Assembly: GCA_902494515.1 (NCBI GenBank)
Contig: CABUTS010000010.1
Span: 1-58,470 of the forward strand
Reading direction: 5' to 3'
DNA length: 58,470 nucleotides
From: an uncultured Muribaculaceae bacterium
GTDB lineage: Bacteria; Bacteroidota; Bacteroidia; Bacteroidales; Muribaculaceae
Part shown: piece after piece, positions 34,816 to 43,279 of the stretch
Layout: each line of letters begins with the position of its first letter
How positions within the stretch are numbered: the stretch's first letter is position 1
Position numbers and translations under genes: made by a program
Notes under the pieces: model-generated
Told to the model about the DNA's origin: nothing
What the model saw: the letters and a program-made list of their open reading frames with translations, nothing else
Databases searched by the model: none

Positions 34816-35597
34816 TCACCCTCCTTTCTCCGGGCGTCTTCCTCCTCGCGGATCCAGTCGTAGCCGCGTTCCTCCAGCTCCAGGGCCAGTTCGGGACCGC
34901 CGGTGCGGACGATGCGCCCCTTGTAGAGCACATGCACGAAATCGGGCTTGATGTAGTCAAGAAGTCGCTGATAGTGAGTGATTACGATGGTTGCGTTGCG
35001 GTCGCTCTTGAGCTTGTTGACACCGCCGGCAACCACGCGCAGGGCGTCGATATCGAGGCCGGAGTCGGTCTCGTCGAGGATGGCCAGACGGGGTTCGAGC
35101 ACCGCCATCTGGAAGATTTCATTGCGCTTCTTCTCGCCCCCCGAGAAACCCTCGTTGACCGAACGGGAAGCCAGTTTGTTGTCGAGTTCCACGATTGCGC
35201 GCTTCTGGCGCATCAGCTTCAGGAAATCGCTGGCCGAGAGGGCAGGTTCATGGAAATATTCGCGCTTGGCATTGACGGCGGCGCGCATAAAGTTCACCAT
35301 CGAGACACCCGGGATTTCAACCGGGTACTGGAACGATAGGAACAGCCCCTCGTGACTGCGGTCCTCGGGCGACAGGGCCAGCAGGTCGAGTCCGTGGAAC
35401 TCGGCGCTGCCGCCGGTGACGGTGAATGAGGGATTTCCGGCCAGAACGCTCGAGAAGGTTGATTTTCCGGAGCCGTTGGGGCCCATTATGGCGTGTACCT
35501 CGCCGGGGCGGACCGTGAGGTTCACACCTTTGAGAATTTCTTTGTCTTCGACTTTTGCGCGGAGGTCAGTGACCTTCAGCAGTATTTCATCACTCAT
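34812..35597 (-). CDS. sufC: Fe-S cluster assembly ATPase SufC
   Basis: An ABC-type ATPase of the SufBC2D complex; ATP hydrolysis drives structural change of SufB-SufD. The 261-residue protein has Walker A GPNGSGKST, signature FSGGEKKRNEI and Walker B LAILDETDSGLDIDAL, the last with the typical SufC SGLDIDAL ending. The family usually has about 250 residues, so length is normal. It lies 53 bp after sufB; the gap holds the second copy of a 17-nt stop-spanning duplication. Confidence 0.97.
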   Translation of the reverse strand: MSDEILLKVTDLRAKVEDKEILKGVNLTVRPGEVHAIMGPNGSGKSTFSSVLAGNPSFTVTGGSAEFHGLDLLALSPEDRSHEGLFLSFQYPVEIPGVSMVNFMRAAVNAKREYFHEPALSASDFLKLMRQKRAIVELDNKLASRSVNEGFSGGEKKRNEIFQMAVLEPRLAILDETDSGLDIDALRVVAGGVNKLKSDRNATIVITHYQRLLDYIKPDFVHVLYKGRIVRTGGPELALELEERGYDWIREEEDARRKEGE

Positions 35598-35629
35598 CTG
35601 TAAGAGATTGAAGATTAGGAATTTACATT

Positions 35630-35663
35630 TTATTTAACCCGCCGAGTTATTTAACCCACCGAG
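35630..35663 (-). repeat. 17-nt tandem duplication across the sufB stop codon
   Basis: 35647-35663 and 35630-35646 differ by one base; on the minus strand the unit reads CTCGGTGGGTTAAATAA. The sufB stop TAA (35653-35651) lies inside the first copy. Confidence 0.9.
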
Positions 35664-37096
35664 CCTTCAAGGGTTATCTGCAGCAGGCGCTGAGCCTCGA
35701 CGGCGAACTCCATCGGGAGCTTGTTCATCACCTCCTTGGCGTAGCCGTTGACAATCAGGCCGACGGCCTGCTCGGTAGGTATGCCGCGCTGGTTGCAGTA
35801 AAACAGCTGGTTCTCAGAGATTTTCGAGGTAGTGGCTTCGTGCTCCACGACAGCGTCGGGGGTCATCACGTCGATGTAGGGGAAAGTGTGGGCGCCGCAG
35901 TTCGAGCCCAACAACAGGGAGTCGCACTGGGTGTGGTTGCGGGCGCGCAGAGCCGCGGGGGTAACCTTCACCAGACCGCGGTAGGAGTTCTCGGAATAAC
36001 CGGCCGAAATACCCTTGGAGACGATTGTCGAACGGGTGTCGGGAGCAAGGTGAATCATCTTCGTGCCGGTGTCGGCCTGCTGATAGTTGCGGGTGACGGC
36101 AACGGAGTAAAACTCACCCTGCGAGCCGCGCCCGGCAAGCACACACGAAGGGTATTTCCAGGTTATCGCCGAACCGGTCTCGACCTGCGTCCAGGAAAGT
36201 TTGGAGTAATCGCCGCGACATAAACCTCTCTTGGTCACGAGGTTATACACACCGCCGCGCCCCTGGGCGTCGCCGGCATACCAGTTCTGCACCGTCGAAT
36301 ACTTAACCTCGGCGCGGTCCTCGACCACAATCTCCACGATTGCGGCATGGAGCTGGTTTTCGTCGCGCATCGGGGCGGTGCACCCCTCGAGATAGCTGAC
36401 GTAAGAGTCGTCGTCGGCCACGATGAGCGTGCGCTCGAACTGGCCGGTGCCGGCGGCGTTGATTCGGAAATAGGTCGACAGCTCCATAGGGCAGCGGACA
36501 CCCTTGGGGATATAGACGAAAGAGCCGTCGGAGAATACCGCGGAGTTCAGCGCGGCGTAGAAATTATCCCTGTAGGAGACCACCGAACCGAGATATTTTT
36601 TCACCAGGTCGGGGTAATCCTTCACGGCTTCGGAAATCGAGCAGAAGATGATTCCCTTCTCGGCGAGGGCCTCGCGGTGGGTGGTTTTCACCGACACGGA
36701 GTCCATGACGGCATCGACGGCCATGCCGGCGAGCTGTTTCTGCTCCTGCAGGGGGATTCCGAGCTTGTCGAAAGTCTCGAGCAGCTCCGGGTCAACCTCG
36801 TCGAGGCTCTTCGGACCCTCCTTTTTCACCGGGGCAGCGTAGTAGCTGATTGCCTGGAAATCAATCTCAGGCATCTTCAGGTGGCCCCAGGTCGGCGGGG
36901 TGAGCGTCAGCCAGTAGCGGAAGGCCTTGAGTCGGAACTCCAGGAGCCATTCCGGCTCATGTTTCTTCTTGGAAATCAGGCGCACGACCTCCTCGTTAAG
37001 GCCCACGGGGATGATGTCCGTGTCGATGTCCGTAACGAAGCCATATTTGTAGTCACCCTCGGTGACGTCGTCAATCAGTCGTGAATCCTTACTCAT
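35651..37096 (-). CDS. sufB: Fe-S cluster assembly protein SufB
   Basis: The scaffold subunit of SufBC2D, which binds the nascent cluster. The 481-residue protein has the SufB N-terminal part (VTEGDYKYGFVTDIDTD, then KKHEPEWLLEFRLKAFRYW), GTVVSYRDN-like sequence (GSVVSYRDNFYAALNSAVFS) and PKGVRCPMELSTYFRINA. The beta-helix core has ARNHTQCDSLLLG with the conserved Cys, and EHEATTSKISENQLFYCNQR near the end. Length and motifs are normal. It follows cvpA by 76 bp with no terminator between them, so both probably belong to one operon. Confidence 0.97.
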   Translation of the reverse strand: MSKDSRLIDDVTEGDYKYGFVTDIDTDIIPVGLNEEVVRLISKKKHEPEWLLEFRLKAFRYWLTLTPPTWGHLKMPEIDFQAISYYAAPVKKEGPKSLDEVDPELLETFDKLGIPLQEQKQLAGMAVDAVMDSVSVKTTHREALAEKGIIFCSISEAVKDYPDLVKKYLGSVVSYRDNFYAALNSAVFSDGSFVYIPKGVRCPMELSTYFRINAAGTGQFERTLIVADDDSYVSYLEGCTAPMRDENQLHAAIVEIVVEDRAEVKYSTVQNWYAGDAQGRGGVYNLVTKRGLCRGDYSKLSWTQVETGSAITWKYPSCVLAGRGSQGEFYSVAVTRNYQQADTGTKMIHLAPDTRSTIVSKGISAGYSENSYRGLVKVTPAALRARNHTQCDSLLLGSNCGAHTFPYIDVMTPDAVVEHEATTSKISENQLFYCNQRGIPTEQAVGLIVNGYAKEVMNKLPMEFAVEAQRLLQITLEGSVG

Positions 37097-37172
37097 ATAA
37101 GTAAAATTTCAAAATGATTTTTAAAGTTTAAAGACCTGACAGTCAACGCTTGCGCTTGTAAAGCTCCCGGAC

Positions 37173-37652
37173 TCAGGAAAAAGCCCAGCCGAGCACCGCC
37201 GGAGCGAATCCGGTGATAAATTCGGCAACGTGGCCGCCGCCGAGGGTGCAGATTTCCGTCAGGTTCTGTGTAGGCTTGATAACCAGCCAGAGGTTAATCA
37301 GCAGGCTGAGAATCAGCATCCATTCGAACACCGTATAGACCACGCCGCCGAAGCGGTCGAGCGCTCCGAGTTGCAGCGCATGGGTGGTCTTTTTCAGCAG
37401 CAACGCCAGCAAGCGGACGCCTATATAGGTGAGTATGAACAGGATAGCTTTCGCCAGCACGATATCAAGCGTACCCGGAGCCTCGCCGCCGGTAGCCATT
37501 ACGCAGGCAAGGCGCTCCCCGAACAGACGGCAGACAACCACAGCCACGAACAGCGCCGCAACAGCGCCGACCTGCACGATTACGCCGCGCCAGAAGCCTA
37601 CGGCAACCGCGCCGACAAACACTATCAATATTAAAACGTCGAGTACTGTCAT
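37173..37652 (-). CDS. cvpA: CvpA-family inner-membrane protein
   Basis: A 159-residue protein with four predicted membrane segments (LDVLILIVFVGAVAVGFWRG, VGAVAALFVAVVVCRLF, AILFILTYIGVRLLALLL, VFEWMLILSLLINLWLVI) and the DRFGGVVYT motif typical of the family. CvpA was named for its effect on colicin V production in Escherichia coli; its molecular role is not settled. The position ahead of sufBCDS and the absence of a terminator suggest co-transcription. Its promoter is divergent from the thioredoxin gene and shares a candidate operator with it. Confidence 0.85.
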   Translation of the reverse strand: MTVLDVLILIVFVGAVAVGFWRGVIVQVGAVAALFVAVVVCRLFGERLACVMATGGEAPGTLDIVLAKAILFILTYIGVRLLALLLKKTTHALQLGALDRFGGVVYTVFEWMLILSLLINLWLVIKPTQNLTEICTLGGGHVAEFITGFAPAVLGWAFS

Positions 37653-37674
37653 TGGTTCATGCGAATTCAGAGCA

Positions 37675-37722
37675 CAAAATTACTTAAATTTTTCGGATTC
37701 TCCGAATAAATTGTTAATTTTG
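37675..37722. promoter_or_regulatory. Divergent promoters of cvpA-suf and thioredoxin with central dyad
   Basis: TAATTTTG occurs on both strands: 37682-37675 (minus, for cvpA) and 37715-37722 (plus, for the thioredoxin gene). The expected -33 positions of both are near-matches (TTCG or TTTC) and fall inside a dyad, TTCGGA (37692-37697), TTC, TCCGAA (37701-37706). A regulator bound there would cover both -33 boxes at once. Confidence 0.6.
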
Positions 37723-37845
37723 CTGCTATATAGCGCCAACGGCCCTCCGGAGGCGCCGCCTTGCTGTGGCAATCAGTCCCCTTAGCCGTGGCAATCAATC
37801 TTTTTCACTCCCCCGATTGTTGAAACATCAAACTGATACATATTT

Positions 37846-38319
37846 ATGAAATTCCTGAAATCCCTCGCTGTAATTTTCAGCATCGTATGTCTGTTCACTG
37901 CCTGCGGCAACAAAGCCAACGCCGATTCCAAAGCTTCCGCCCGACGCACCGAAGCCTCTGCTCCCGACCAGAAGGATCCCAAGAAGATCGCAGCCAAAGA
38001 TCCCGTGATCCAGCTCGCTGCCGGTCAGCAGCTTCCCGCCTTCAACGGCAAGCCGATGGTGATTGACTTCAACGCCACCTGGTGCGGTCCCTGCCGTCAG
38101 TTCGCCCCTGTTTTCCACAGCGTTGCAGCGGACTTCGACGGACGCGTGACCTTCGTCAGCGTCGATGTCGACAAGAGCCCCGAACTCGCCGCCCAGTATG
38201 GCGTCCAGAGCATCCCCTTCGTGGTTTACCTGATGCCCGACGGCACCGCATACCGCACTGTCGGCCTCATATCCGAGGGGGAATTCGCAGCACGTGTTAC
38301 TTCGCTGCTGACAAAATAA
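37846..38319 (+). CDS. Thioredoxin-family lipoprotein
   Basis: A 157-residue envelope thiol-disulfide protein. The signal peptide has a lipobox (LFTAC, Cys at about residue 20), so it is expected to be lipid-anchored in the periplasm. A charged Ala/Lys linker (about 22-60) leads to a thioredoxin domain with WCGPC at 79-83, FVSVDVDKSPELAAQYGVQS and the cis-proline SIPFVVYLMPDG. WCGPC is the thioredoxin form rather than the DsbA form, which suggests a reductant or TlpA-like role, although the partner is unknown. It is divergent from cvpA-suf with a shared candidate operator. Confidence 0.88.
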   Translation: MKFLKSLAVIFSIVCLFTACGNKANADSKASARRTEASAPDQKDPKKIAAKDPVIQLAAGQQLPAFNGKPMVIDFNATWCGPCRQFAPVFHSVAADFDGRVTFVSVDVDKSPELAAQYGVQSIPFVVYLMPDGTAYRTVGLISEGEFAARVTSLLTK

Positions 38320-38321
38320 AA

Positions 38322-38352
38322 TTGGCGGTTTACGGGAAAATGCGTAACTTCG
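38322..38352 (+). promoter_or_regulatory. Promoter of dut
   Basis: TTG (38322-38324), a 20-bp spacer and TAACTTCG (38345-38352). The -7 box carries a C for T change also seen upstream of the Xer gene (56449). Confidence 0.55.
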
Positions 38353-38373
38353 TAAGTTAAATCAAAACCGATT

Positions 38374-38922
38374 ATGGCTGAAAACAGAACCACGGCGCCG
38401 GAAAGCCGACCCGACAGCAACCGAAACGCTGCCGCAATGCCTATAGAAATCACTAAGGACGACCGCCTCACCGGGCGCGGCGAGGTGGTGAAGGTGAAAA
38501 TCATCAACGAATCCCACCACCCGATGCCCGAGTACGCCACTCCCGGCAGCGCCGGCATGGATGTCCGCGCTTTCCTCAAAGAGCCCGTGACCCTCGGCCC
38601 GCTGGAGAGAGCTCTGATTCCCACGGGTTTACGCATCCAGCTTCCCCAGGGTTTCGAGTGCCAGATCCGCCCCCGCTCGGGGCTGGCGATCCGCAACGGC
38701 ATCTCGCTGGTCAACACCCCGGGCACCGTGGACTCCGACTACCGCGGTGAAATCCGCGCCATCGTCATCAACCTATCCAACGAACCGTTCACCATCAACG
38801 ACGGCGAGCGAATCTGCCAGATGGTGATTACCCGCTACACCCGCGTGGACTGGGAACCGGTGGAGAGGATTGACTCCACCGAACGCGGCGACGGAGGCTT
38901 CGGCCACACCGGCGTAAACTGA
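38374..38922 (+). CDS. dut: dUTP diphosphatase
   Basis: Hydrolyses dUTP to dUMP and pyrophosphate, keeping uracil out of DNA. Trimeric dUTPase motifs are present in order: PGSAGMDVRA (motif 1), RPRSGLAIRNGI (motif 2), NTPGTVDSDYRGEI (motif 3), ERICQMVI (motif 4) and RGDGGFGHTG (motif 5). The core starts near residue 40; the first 30 residues (MAENRTTAPESRPDSNRN) are a polar extension. A second in-frame ATG at 38437 (MPIEITKDDR) would give a shorter and more typical enzyme. It heads a run with TPR, DUF4292 and EnvC-like genes. Confidence 0.94.
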   Translation: MAENRTTAPESRPDSNRNAAAMPIEITKDDRLTGRGEVVKVKIINESHHPMPEYATPGSAGMDVRAFLKEPVTLGPLERALIPTGLRIQLPQGFECQIRPRSGLAIRNGISLVNTPGTVDSDYRGEIRAIVINLSNEPFTINDGERICQMVITRYTRVDWEPVERIDSTERGDGGFGHTGVN

Positions 38923-38957
38923 AGTCCGCCCCCACATCCGACTCTCTGACTGACAAA

Positions 38958-40727
38958 ATGACAAATATCTACAAGAAATATCTCCCGGCACTGGCCATCC
39001 TGCTGATGGTGCTCAGTTTCGCCATGCCGTCAACCGGCAAGGGGAAGAAGCAGTCGGCCGACATAGCCCAGCAGGCCGAGCTGCAGCGTAAGGCCGACTA
39101 TATGTTCATGGAGGCCGCGCGTCAGAACGCCATCGGCGCCGACGATGCCTACTTCGAGCTGCTCCGCGGAGCATACGACCTCGACTCCACCGACACTTCC
39201 GTGGGGCAGACCCTCGGCTACTTCCTCCTGATTCTCGGCCAGAACGACTCCGTCATGGCCGAGAAGGGATTCAACATGATGCGCTGCCACTTCAACGAGC
39301 ATCCCGAGGACTACTATGGCGCGATTTTCTACGGTATGGTCAACAACCAGTTGGGCAACAACGACGAGGCCATCCGCGTCTGGACAGTCACGGACTCCCT
39401 GAACCCGACGAAGCCCGATGTGACCATCAAGCTCGTCGAAGCGCTGCAGGCCAAGGGGGACACGGCGTCGCTCAGGCAGTCGCTCAGCGTGCTCCGGCGT
39501 CTGGAACGCGCCGAGGGGAAGGACCTCGGGCTATCGTCGCACACCATCCGCACCATGCTCCAGCTGCGCGACACCGCCGGGGTGCTCTCCGAACTGTCGT
39601 CGCTGTTGGCATCCTCACCCACCAGCGCACAATATAAGATGTATGCCGGCGATGTCTTCATGGTGCTCCAGGAGAAGGATTCCGCCGCTCGATACTACGA
39701 CATGGCCTGCGCCGCCGACTCTACCGACGGTTTCGCCTACTACAAGCGCGCGCAGTTCTACCTCCAGAACGGCGACTCGCTGAACTATGAGCGGCAGATC
39801 GACCGCGCCCTCCGTCAGGAGAGTCTGGACTTCGACGCCAAGCTCGAGTTGCTCCGCGACTATGTAGGGAAACTGTACGCCGACTCGCTGAAACGTCCGC
39901 AGATCACCAGCCTCTTCGAGACCATGCTCCAGCAGCATCCCCACGAGGCTCAGATCCGCGACCTCTATGCGTCGTATCTTATCATGAACAAGGATCTGAA
40001 GGGGGCCATCGAGCAGCAGGAATATGCCGTCGATGCCGACCTGTCGAACGCCCAGCGCTGGCGCACCATCATGAGCCTCTACGGGCAGCTCGACGATTCT
40101 AAGAAAGCGATCGAAACCGGGCAGCGGGCCCTGGAGTTCGTGCCCGACGACACCGGTGTGAACCTGCTGTTAGGTGCCAACTATCAGCAGCTCAAGGATT
40201 CGCCCAAGGCAATGGAATATTACCGCAAGGCCCTGACGCTGACCGACTCCGCCGACAACGCCACCCGCTCGCAGATCATCGCCTCGATCGGCGACATCTT
40301 CTACACCGACAACGAAGTCGACTCCGCCTTCCGGTATTACCAGAAAGCGGTGGAGCTCGACCCAGACAACCTGCTGGCGCTCAACAATTTCGCTTACTAT
40401 CTCGCCGAAAAGAACCGCGACCTCGACCTGGCCGAGCGCTACAGCGCGATCTGTGTCCGCGCGAACCCCGACAACGACACGGCCATCGACACCTACGCCT
40501 GGATTTTCTACAAGAAAAAGGATTACATCAAGGCTAAGGAGTGGATCGACCAAGCCGTTGAACTTCAGGGAGATAAGCCCGCCGCCGAAATTCTCGACCA
40601 CGCCGGCGACATATATTATATGAATCAGGAACCGGCCAAGGCGCTGGAATTCTGGGAGAAAGCCCTCAAGGCCGACCCCGAAAACAAGGATCTCAAAGCC
40701 AAAATCAAGCGCAAATCGCCGTTCTGA
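38958..40727 (+). CDS. Exported TPR-repeat protein
   Basis: A 589-residue protein with a signal peptide (residues 1-28, LPALAILLMVLSFAMPSTG) and at least ten helix-turn-helix tetratricopeptide units. The clearest are LGANYQQLKDSPKAMEYYRK, ASIGDIFYTDNEVDSAFRYY, LALNNFAYYLAEKNRDLDLA and the last one ending FWEKALKADPENK. It lacks a lipobox and is probably periplasmic or surface associated. In Bacteroidales a TPR protein commonly sits in the order dut, TPR, DUF4292, M23 peptidase, as here, which suggests a joint envelope role. The partner is unknown. Confidence 0.85.
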   Translation: MTNIYKKYLPALAILLMVLSFAMPSTGKGKKQSADIAQQAELQRKADYMFMEAARQNAIGADDAYFELLRGAYDLDSTDTSVGQTLGYFLLILGQNDSVMAEKGFNMMRCHFNEHPEDYYGAIFYGMVNNQLGNNDEAIRVWTVTDSLNPTKPDVTIKLVEALQAKGDTASLRQSLSVLRRLERAEGKDLGLSSHTIRTMLQLRDTAGVLSELSSLLASSPTSAQYKMYAGDVFMVLQEKDSAARYYDMACAADSTDGFAYYKRAQFYLQNGDSLNYERQIDRALRQESLDFDAKLELLRDYVGKLYADSLKRPQITSLFETMLQQHPHEAQIRDLYASYLIMNKDLKGAIEQQEYAVDADLSNAQRWRTIMSLYGQLDDSKKAIETGQRALEFVPDDTGVNLLLGANYQQLKDSPKAMEYYRKALTLTDSADNATRSQIIASIGDIFYTDNEVDSAFRYYQKAVELDPDNLLALNNFAYYLAEKNRDLDLAERYSAICVRANPDNDTAIDTYAWIFYKKKDYIKAKEWIDQAVELQGDKPAAEILDHAGDIYYMNQEPAKALEFWEKALKADPENKDLKAKIKRKSPF

Positions 40728-40743
40728 CAGAAATTAAAGATCT

Positions 40744-41613
40744 ATGCTGCGTAAGTTACTGAAAATCACCATGGCGGTCATGTGTGCCGCCTTTATAGCC
40801 GGATGTCACTCCAACAAGGGGGCGTCCGGCTCCGGTGTGCTCCCCGAGGGGGACACCATCGTAGCCGGAAGCGCCGGAGAGGTGCAGAGGGCATCCCTGC
40901 CCCAGCGCTATGTGCTGCTGACAAACACCTGGAAACCCTGGCGCGACATCGAGATGGGTGTCAAGTTCCAGCTCCGCGCCCCCGCGAAACTCAACGCCGC
41001 CGGGAAAATCTGGATGAAGCGCGGGGAGTGGATTTCCGTGTCGGTGCGAATGATCGGCATCGAAGTCGCCACCCTGTGGCTCGACAAGGATTCCGTCGTC
41101 GCCGTCGACAAATATCACAAGAAATATATCTCCGAACCGACCTCGAAGCTCTTGGGAAATGCCGGAGTCACGATTTCCGACATACAGGACCTGCTGTTAG
41201 GACGTGCGTTCCTGGCCGGCGACGGTCTGGCTACCCCCGATGAAGTCAAGAAGTTTGACTTCGAGCAGTCGAACAACGGCTGGTTCCTGCTGCCGCGCGA
41301 ACAGCCCGCCGCGTTCAACTACGGGTTCCTTGCGTCCGACAACTCATCGGAGCTGCGCGGAGCAATCGTGGAGGTGAAGAATTTCGGCTCGGTATCAGCC
41401 AAATACGGCGACGCCTTCCAGAGCCGCGGCTGCGGCTGGTTCGCGCCCGACGTCTCCATCGAAACCTCCCGCGGCAAGAAAATCGAAGCCAAACTAATCT
41501 GGGACCTGAACGGCGCCCGCTTCAACGGCCAGAGTTCGCGCAGCTGCAAGATTCCCGAAGGCTACGATAAAATCTCCTCCTCAGCCCTGATCAAAGCGCT
41601 CAAGAGCTTCTGA
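40744..41613 (+). CDS. DUF4292 lipoprotein (LolB-like fold proposed)
   Basis: A 289-residue protein with a lipoprotein signal (MRKLLKIT-like start, lipobox AGC with Cys at about 21). The mature part alternates strands (YVLLTNTWKPWRDIEMGVKF, LNAAGKIWMKRGEWISVSVR, IGIEVATLWLDKDSVVAVDK), matching the DUF4292 family. Its strand and helix order resembles LolA/LolB lipoprotein carriers; that likeness is an inference. It starts 17 bp after the TPR gene and is followed by the EnvC-like gene. Confidence 0.8.
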   Translation: MLRKLLKITMAVMCAAFIAGCHSNKGASGSGVLPEGDTIVAGSAGEVQRASLPQRYVLLTNTWKPWRDIEMGVKFQLRAPAKLNAAGKIWMKRGEWISVSVRMIGIEVATLWLDKDSVVAVDKYHKKYISEPTSKLLGNAGVTISDIQDLLLGRAFLAGDGLATPDEVKKFDFEQSNNGWFLLPREQPAAFNYGFLASDNSSELRGAIVEVKNFGSVSAKYGDAFQSRGCGWFAPDVSIETSRGKKIEAKLIWDLNGARFNGQSSRSCKIPEGYDKISSSALIKALKSF

Positions 41614-41656
41614 TGAAGCAATTAACCTACTGTAATTCAAACGTTTCTTCTGAACA

Positions 41657-43279
41657 ATGCTTCGATTCATCATCTGTCTGCTTACTTCGCTGTTGCTGAT
41701 CTGCTCTCCCGCCGAATTCGCCGGGGGGTGGCCGGTATCGGCAGCGACCTCGGCAGCCGCCCAGTCGAAGGGTTCCAGAAAGGGGAGCAAAAAGGTTGCC
41801 TCCTCGAAGAAGGGGAAATCGAGGACCGGCTCCAAGAAGGGTAAAACCCGCTCCGCTCAGGATGTCCGCAGCGAAAAGAAGCAGAACGAGGCCGACATGC
41901 GGAAAACCCGTCAGAAGATGCGTCTGAACGCCGAGGAAACCTCCCGTAAACTCAGCCAGCTCAGTCAGGTCGAAGGGGAAATCGACCAGTGCAACACCCG
42001 GATTTCGCTGATTTCCAGCCGTCTGGACACCCTCAACAGCCGTATGGGGGTGATGCAGGATTCCATTGACGCCATGAACGGCCATCTTCAGGCCATCACC
42101 CAAAGCTATATCACCGCCATCAAGCGCTCGCAGGCGCGCCGTCAGCAGATGAGCGCCCTGGCCTTCATTTTCTCCTCCGATTCCCTCGCGCAGGCGTGGC
42201 GCCGGTCGCGTTATCTCAGGCAGTTCGCCCGCTGGCGCGAGCGGAAAAGCAAGGAGATCATTGCCGCCCGCAACATTCTGGAACAGAAGAAGAAGGAGTT
42301 AGCTGTGCTCGCCGGTCAGGCCAACGATGCCAGAACCGAGCTCTCGAGCCAGCGGAACTCGCTGGTGAAAAAGCAGGGCGAAACCGAGGCGCTCGTCAAG
42401 GAGCTCCGCGGCGAAGGCGCTGCCCTGAAACAGGTTATGAAGGAACAGAGCGAGCGCGCCGCTGCACTCGACCGCGAGCTCGACGAAATCATCGCCCGGG
42501 AAATCGCCCGTCAGGAAGCCGAACGGAAGGCTGCCGAACGGAAGGCTGCCGAAGAGGCTGCCCGCAAAGCTGCCGAAGAGGCTGCACGCAAAGCTGCCGC
42601 AGCCAAAGCTGAGGCCGACCGGAAAGCTGCCGCGGCGAAGGCTGCCGCCGACAAAGCCAAAGCCGAAGCTGATGCAAAAGCAAAGGCCGAGGCCGACCGG
42701 AAAGCTGCTGCGGCGCAAGCTGCCGCCGACAAGGCGAAGGCTGATGCCGAAGCTGCTGCAAAAAAAGCCAAAGCCGATGCCGACAAGGCTAAAGCTGCCG
42801 CCACACTCCATACTCCCGACGCGGCTGCCGACAGCGGTTCCGCCTCGAAAGAGGTCATCGCAGGCGCCGACTTCGGGGATCTCAAGGGGAGGCTCCCCTA
42901 CCCCATCACCGGTAACTACACTATTGTCAAGCGGTTCGGCCGCCAGAAGCATCCGTCGCTCCCCCACGTCGAGACCAACAATGCCGGCATCGACATCCAG
43001 ACCTCCAAGGGGGCCGCGGTCCGGAGCGTATGCGACGGCGTAGTCTCCGCTGTATTCCGTCCCGACGGCTACAACACCGTTGTGGTCATCCGCCACGGCC
43101 AGTACATGACCGTATACGCCAACCTCGGCTCCATCTCCGTCGAGACCGGCCAGAAGGTAAAAGCCGGCCAGAACATCGGCAAAGTTTTCGCCGACCCCAA
43201 GGACAACGGACGCAGCGTCCTCCACTTCGAAATCCGCCACGGACGCACCAAGGAAAACCCCCAAACATGGCTTAAATGA
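41657..43279 (+). CDS. EnvC-like coiled-coil protein with degenerate M23 (LytM) domain
   Basis: A 540-residue protein with a signal peptide (residues about 1-35), a basic Lys/Ser-rich stretch (38-70), a long coiled coil (about 75-300) and an Ala/Lys-rich helix (about 280-390, repeated AERKAAEEAARKAA units). The LytM domain (about 410-540) has changed zinc ligands: the HxGxD motif reads NNAGID (Asn442, Asp446 kept) and the HxH motif reads VLH (Val521, His523 kept). YGHL reads YANL. This is the EnvC pattern, in which the LytM domain does not cut peptidoglycan but activates an amidase during cell division. The partner amidase is not adjacent. It overlaps the flippase gene by ATGA. Confidence 0.87.
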   Translation: MLRFIICLLTSLLLICSPAEFAGGWPVSAATSAAAQSKGSRKGSKKVASSKKGKSRTGSKKGKTRSAQDVRSEKKQNEADMRKTRQKMRLNAEETSRKLSQLSQVEGEIDQCNTRISLISSRLDTLNSRMGVMQDSIDAMNGHLQAITQSYITAIKRSQARRQQMSALAFIFSSDSLAQAWRRSRYLRQFARWRERKSKEIIAARNILEQKKKELAVLAGQANDARTELSSQRNSLVKKQGETEALVKELRGEGAALKQVMKEQSERAAALDRELDEIIAREIARQEAERKAAERKAAEEAARKAAEEAARKAAAAKAEADRKAAAAKAAADKAKAEADAKAKAEADRKAAAAQAAADKAKADAEAAAKKAKADADKAKAAATLHTPDAAADSGSASKEVIAGADFGDLKGRLPYPITGNYTIVKRFGRQKHPSLPHVETNNAGIDIQTSKGAAVRSVCDGVVSAVFRPDGYNTVVVIRHGQYMTVYANLGSISVETGQKVKAGQNIGKVFADPKDNGRSVLHFEIRHGRTKENPQTWLK

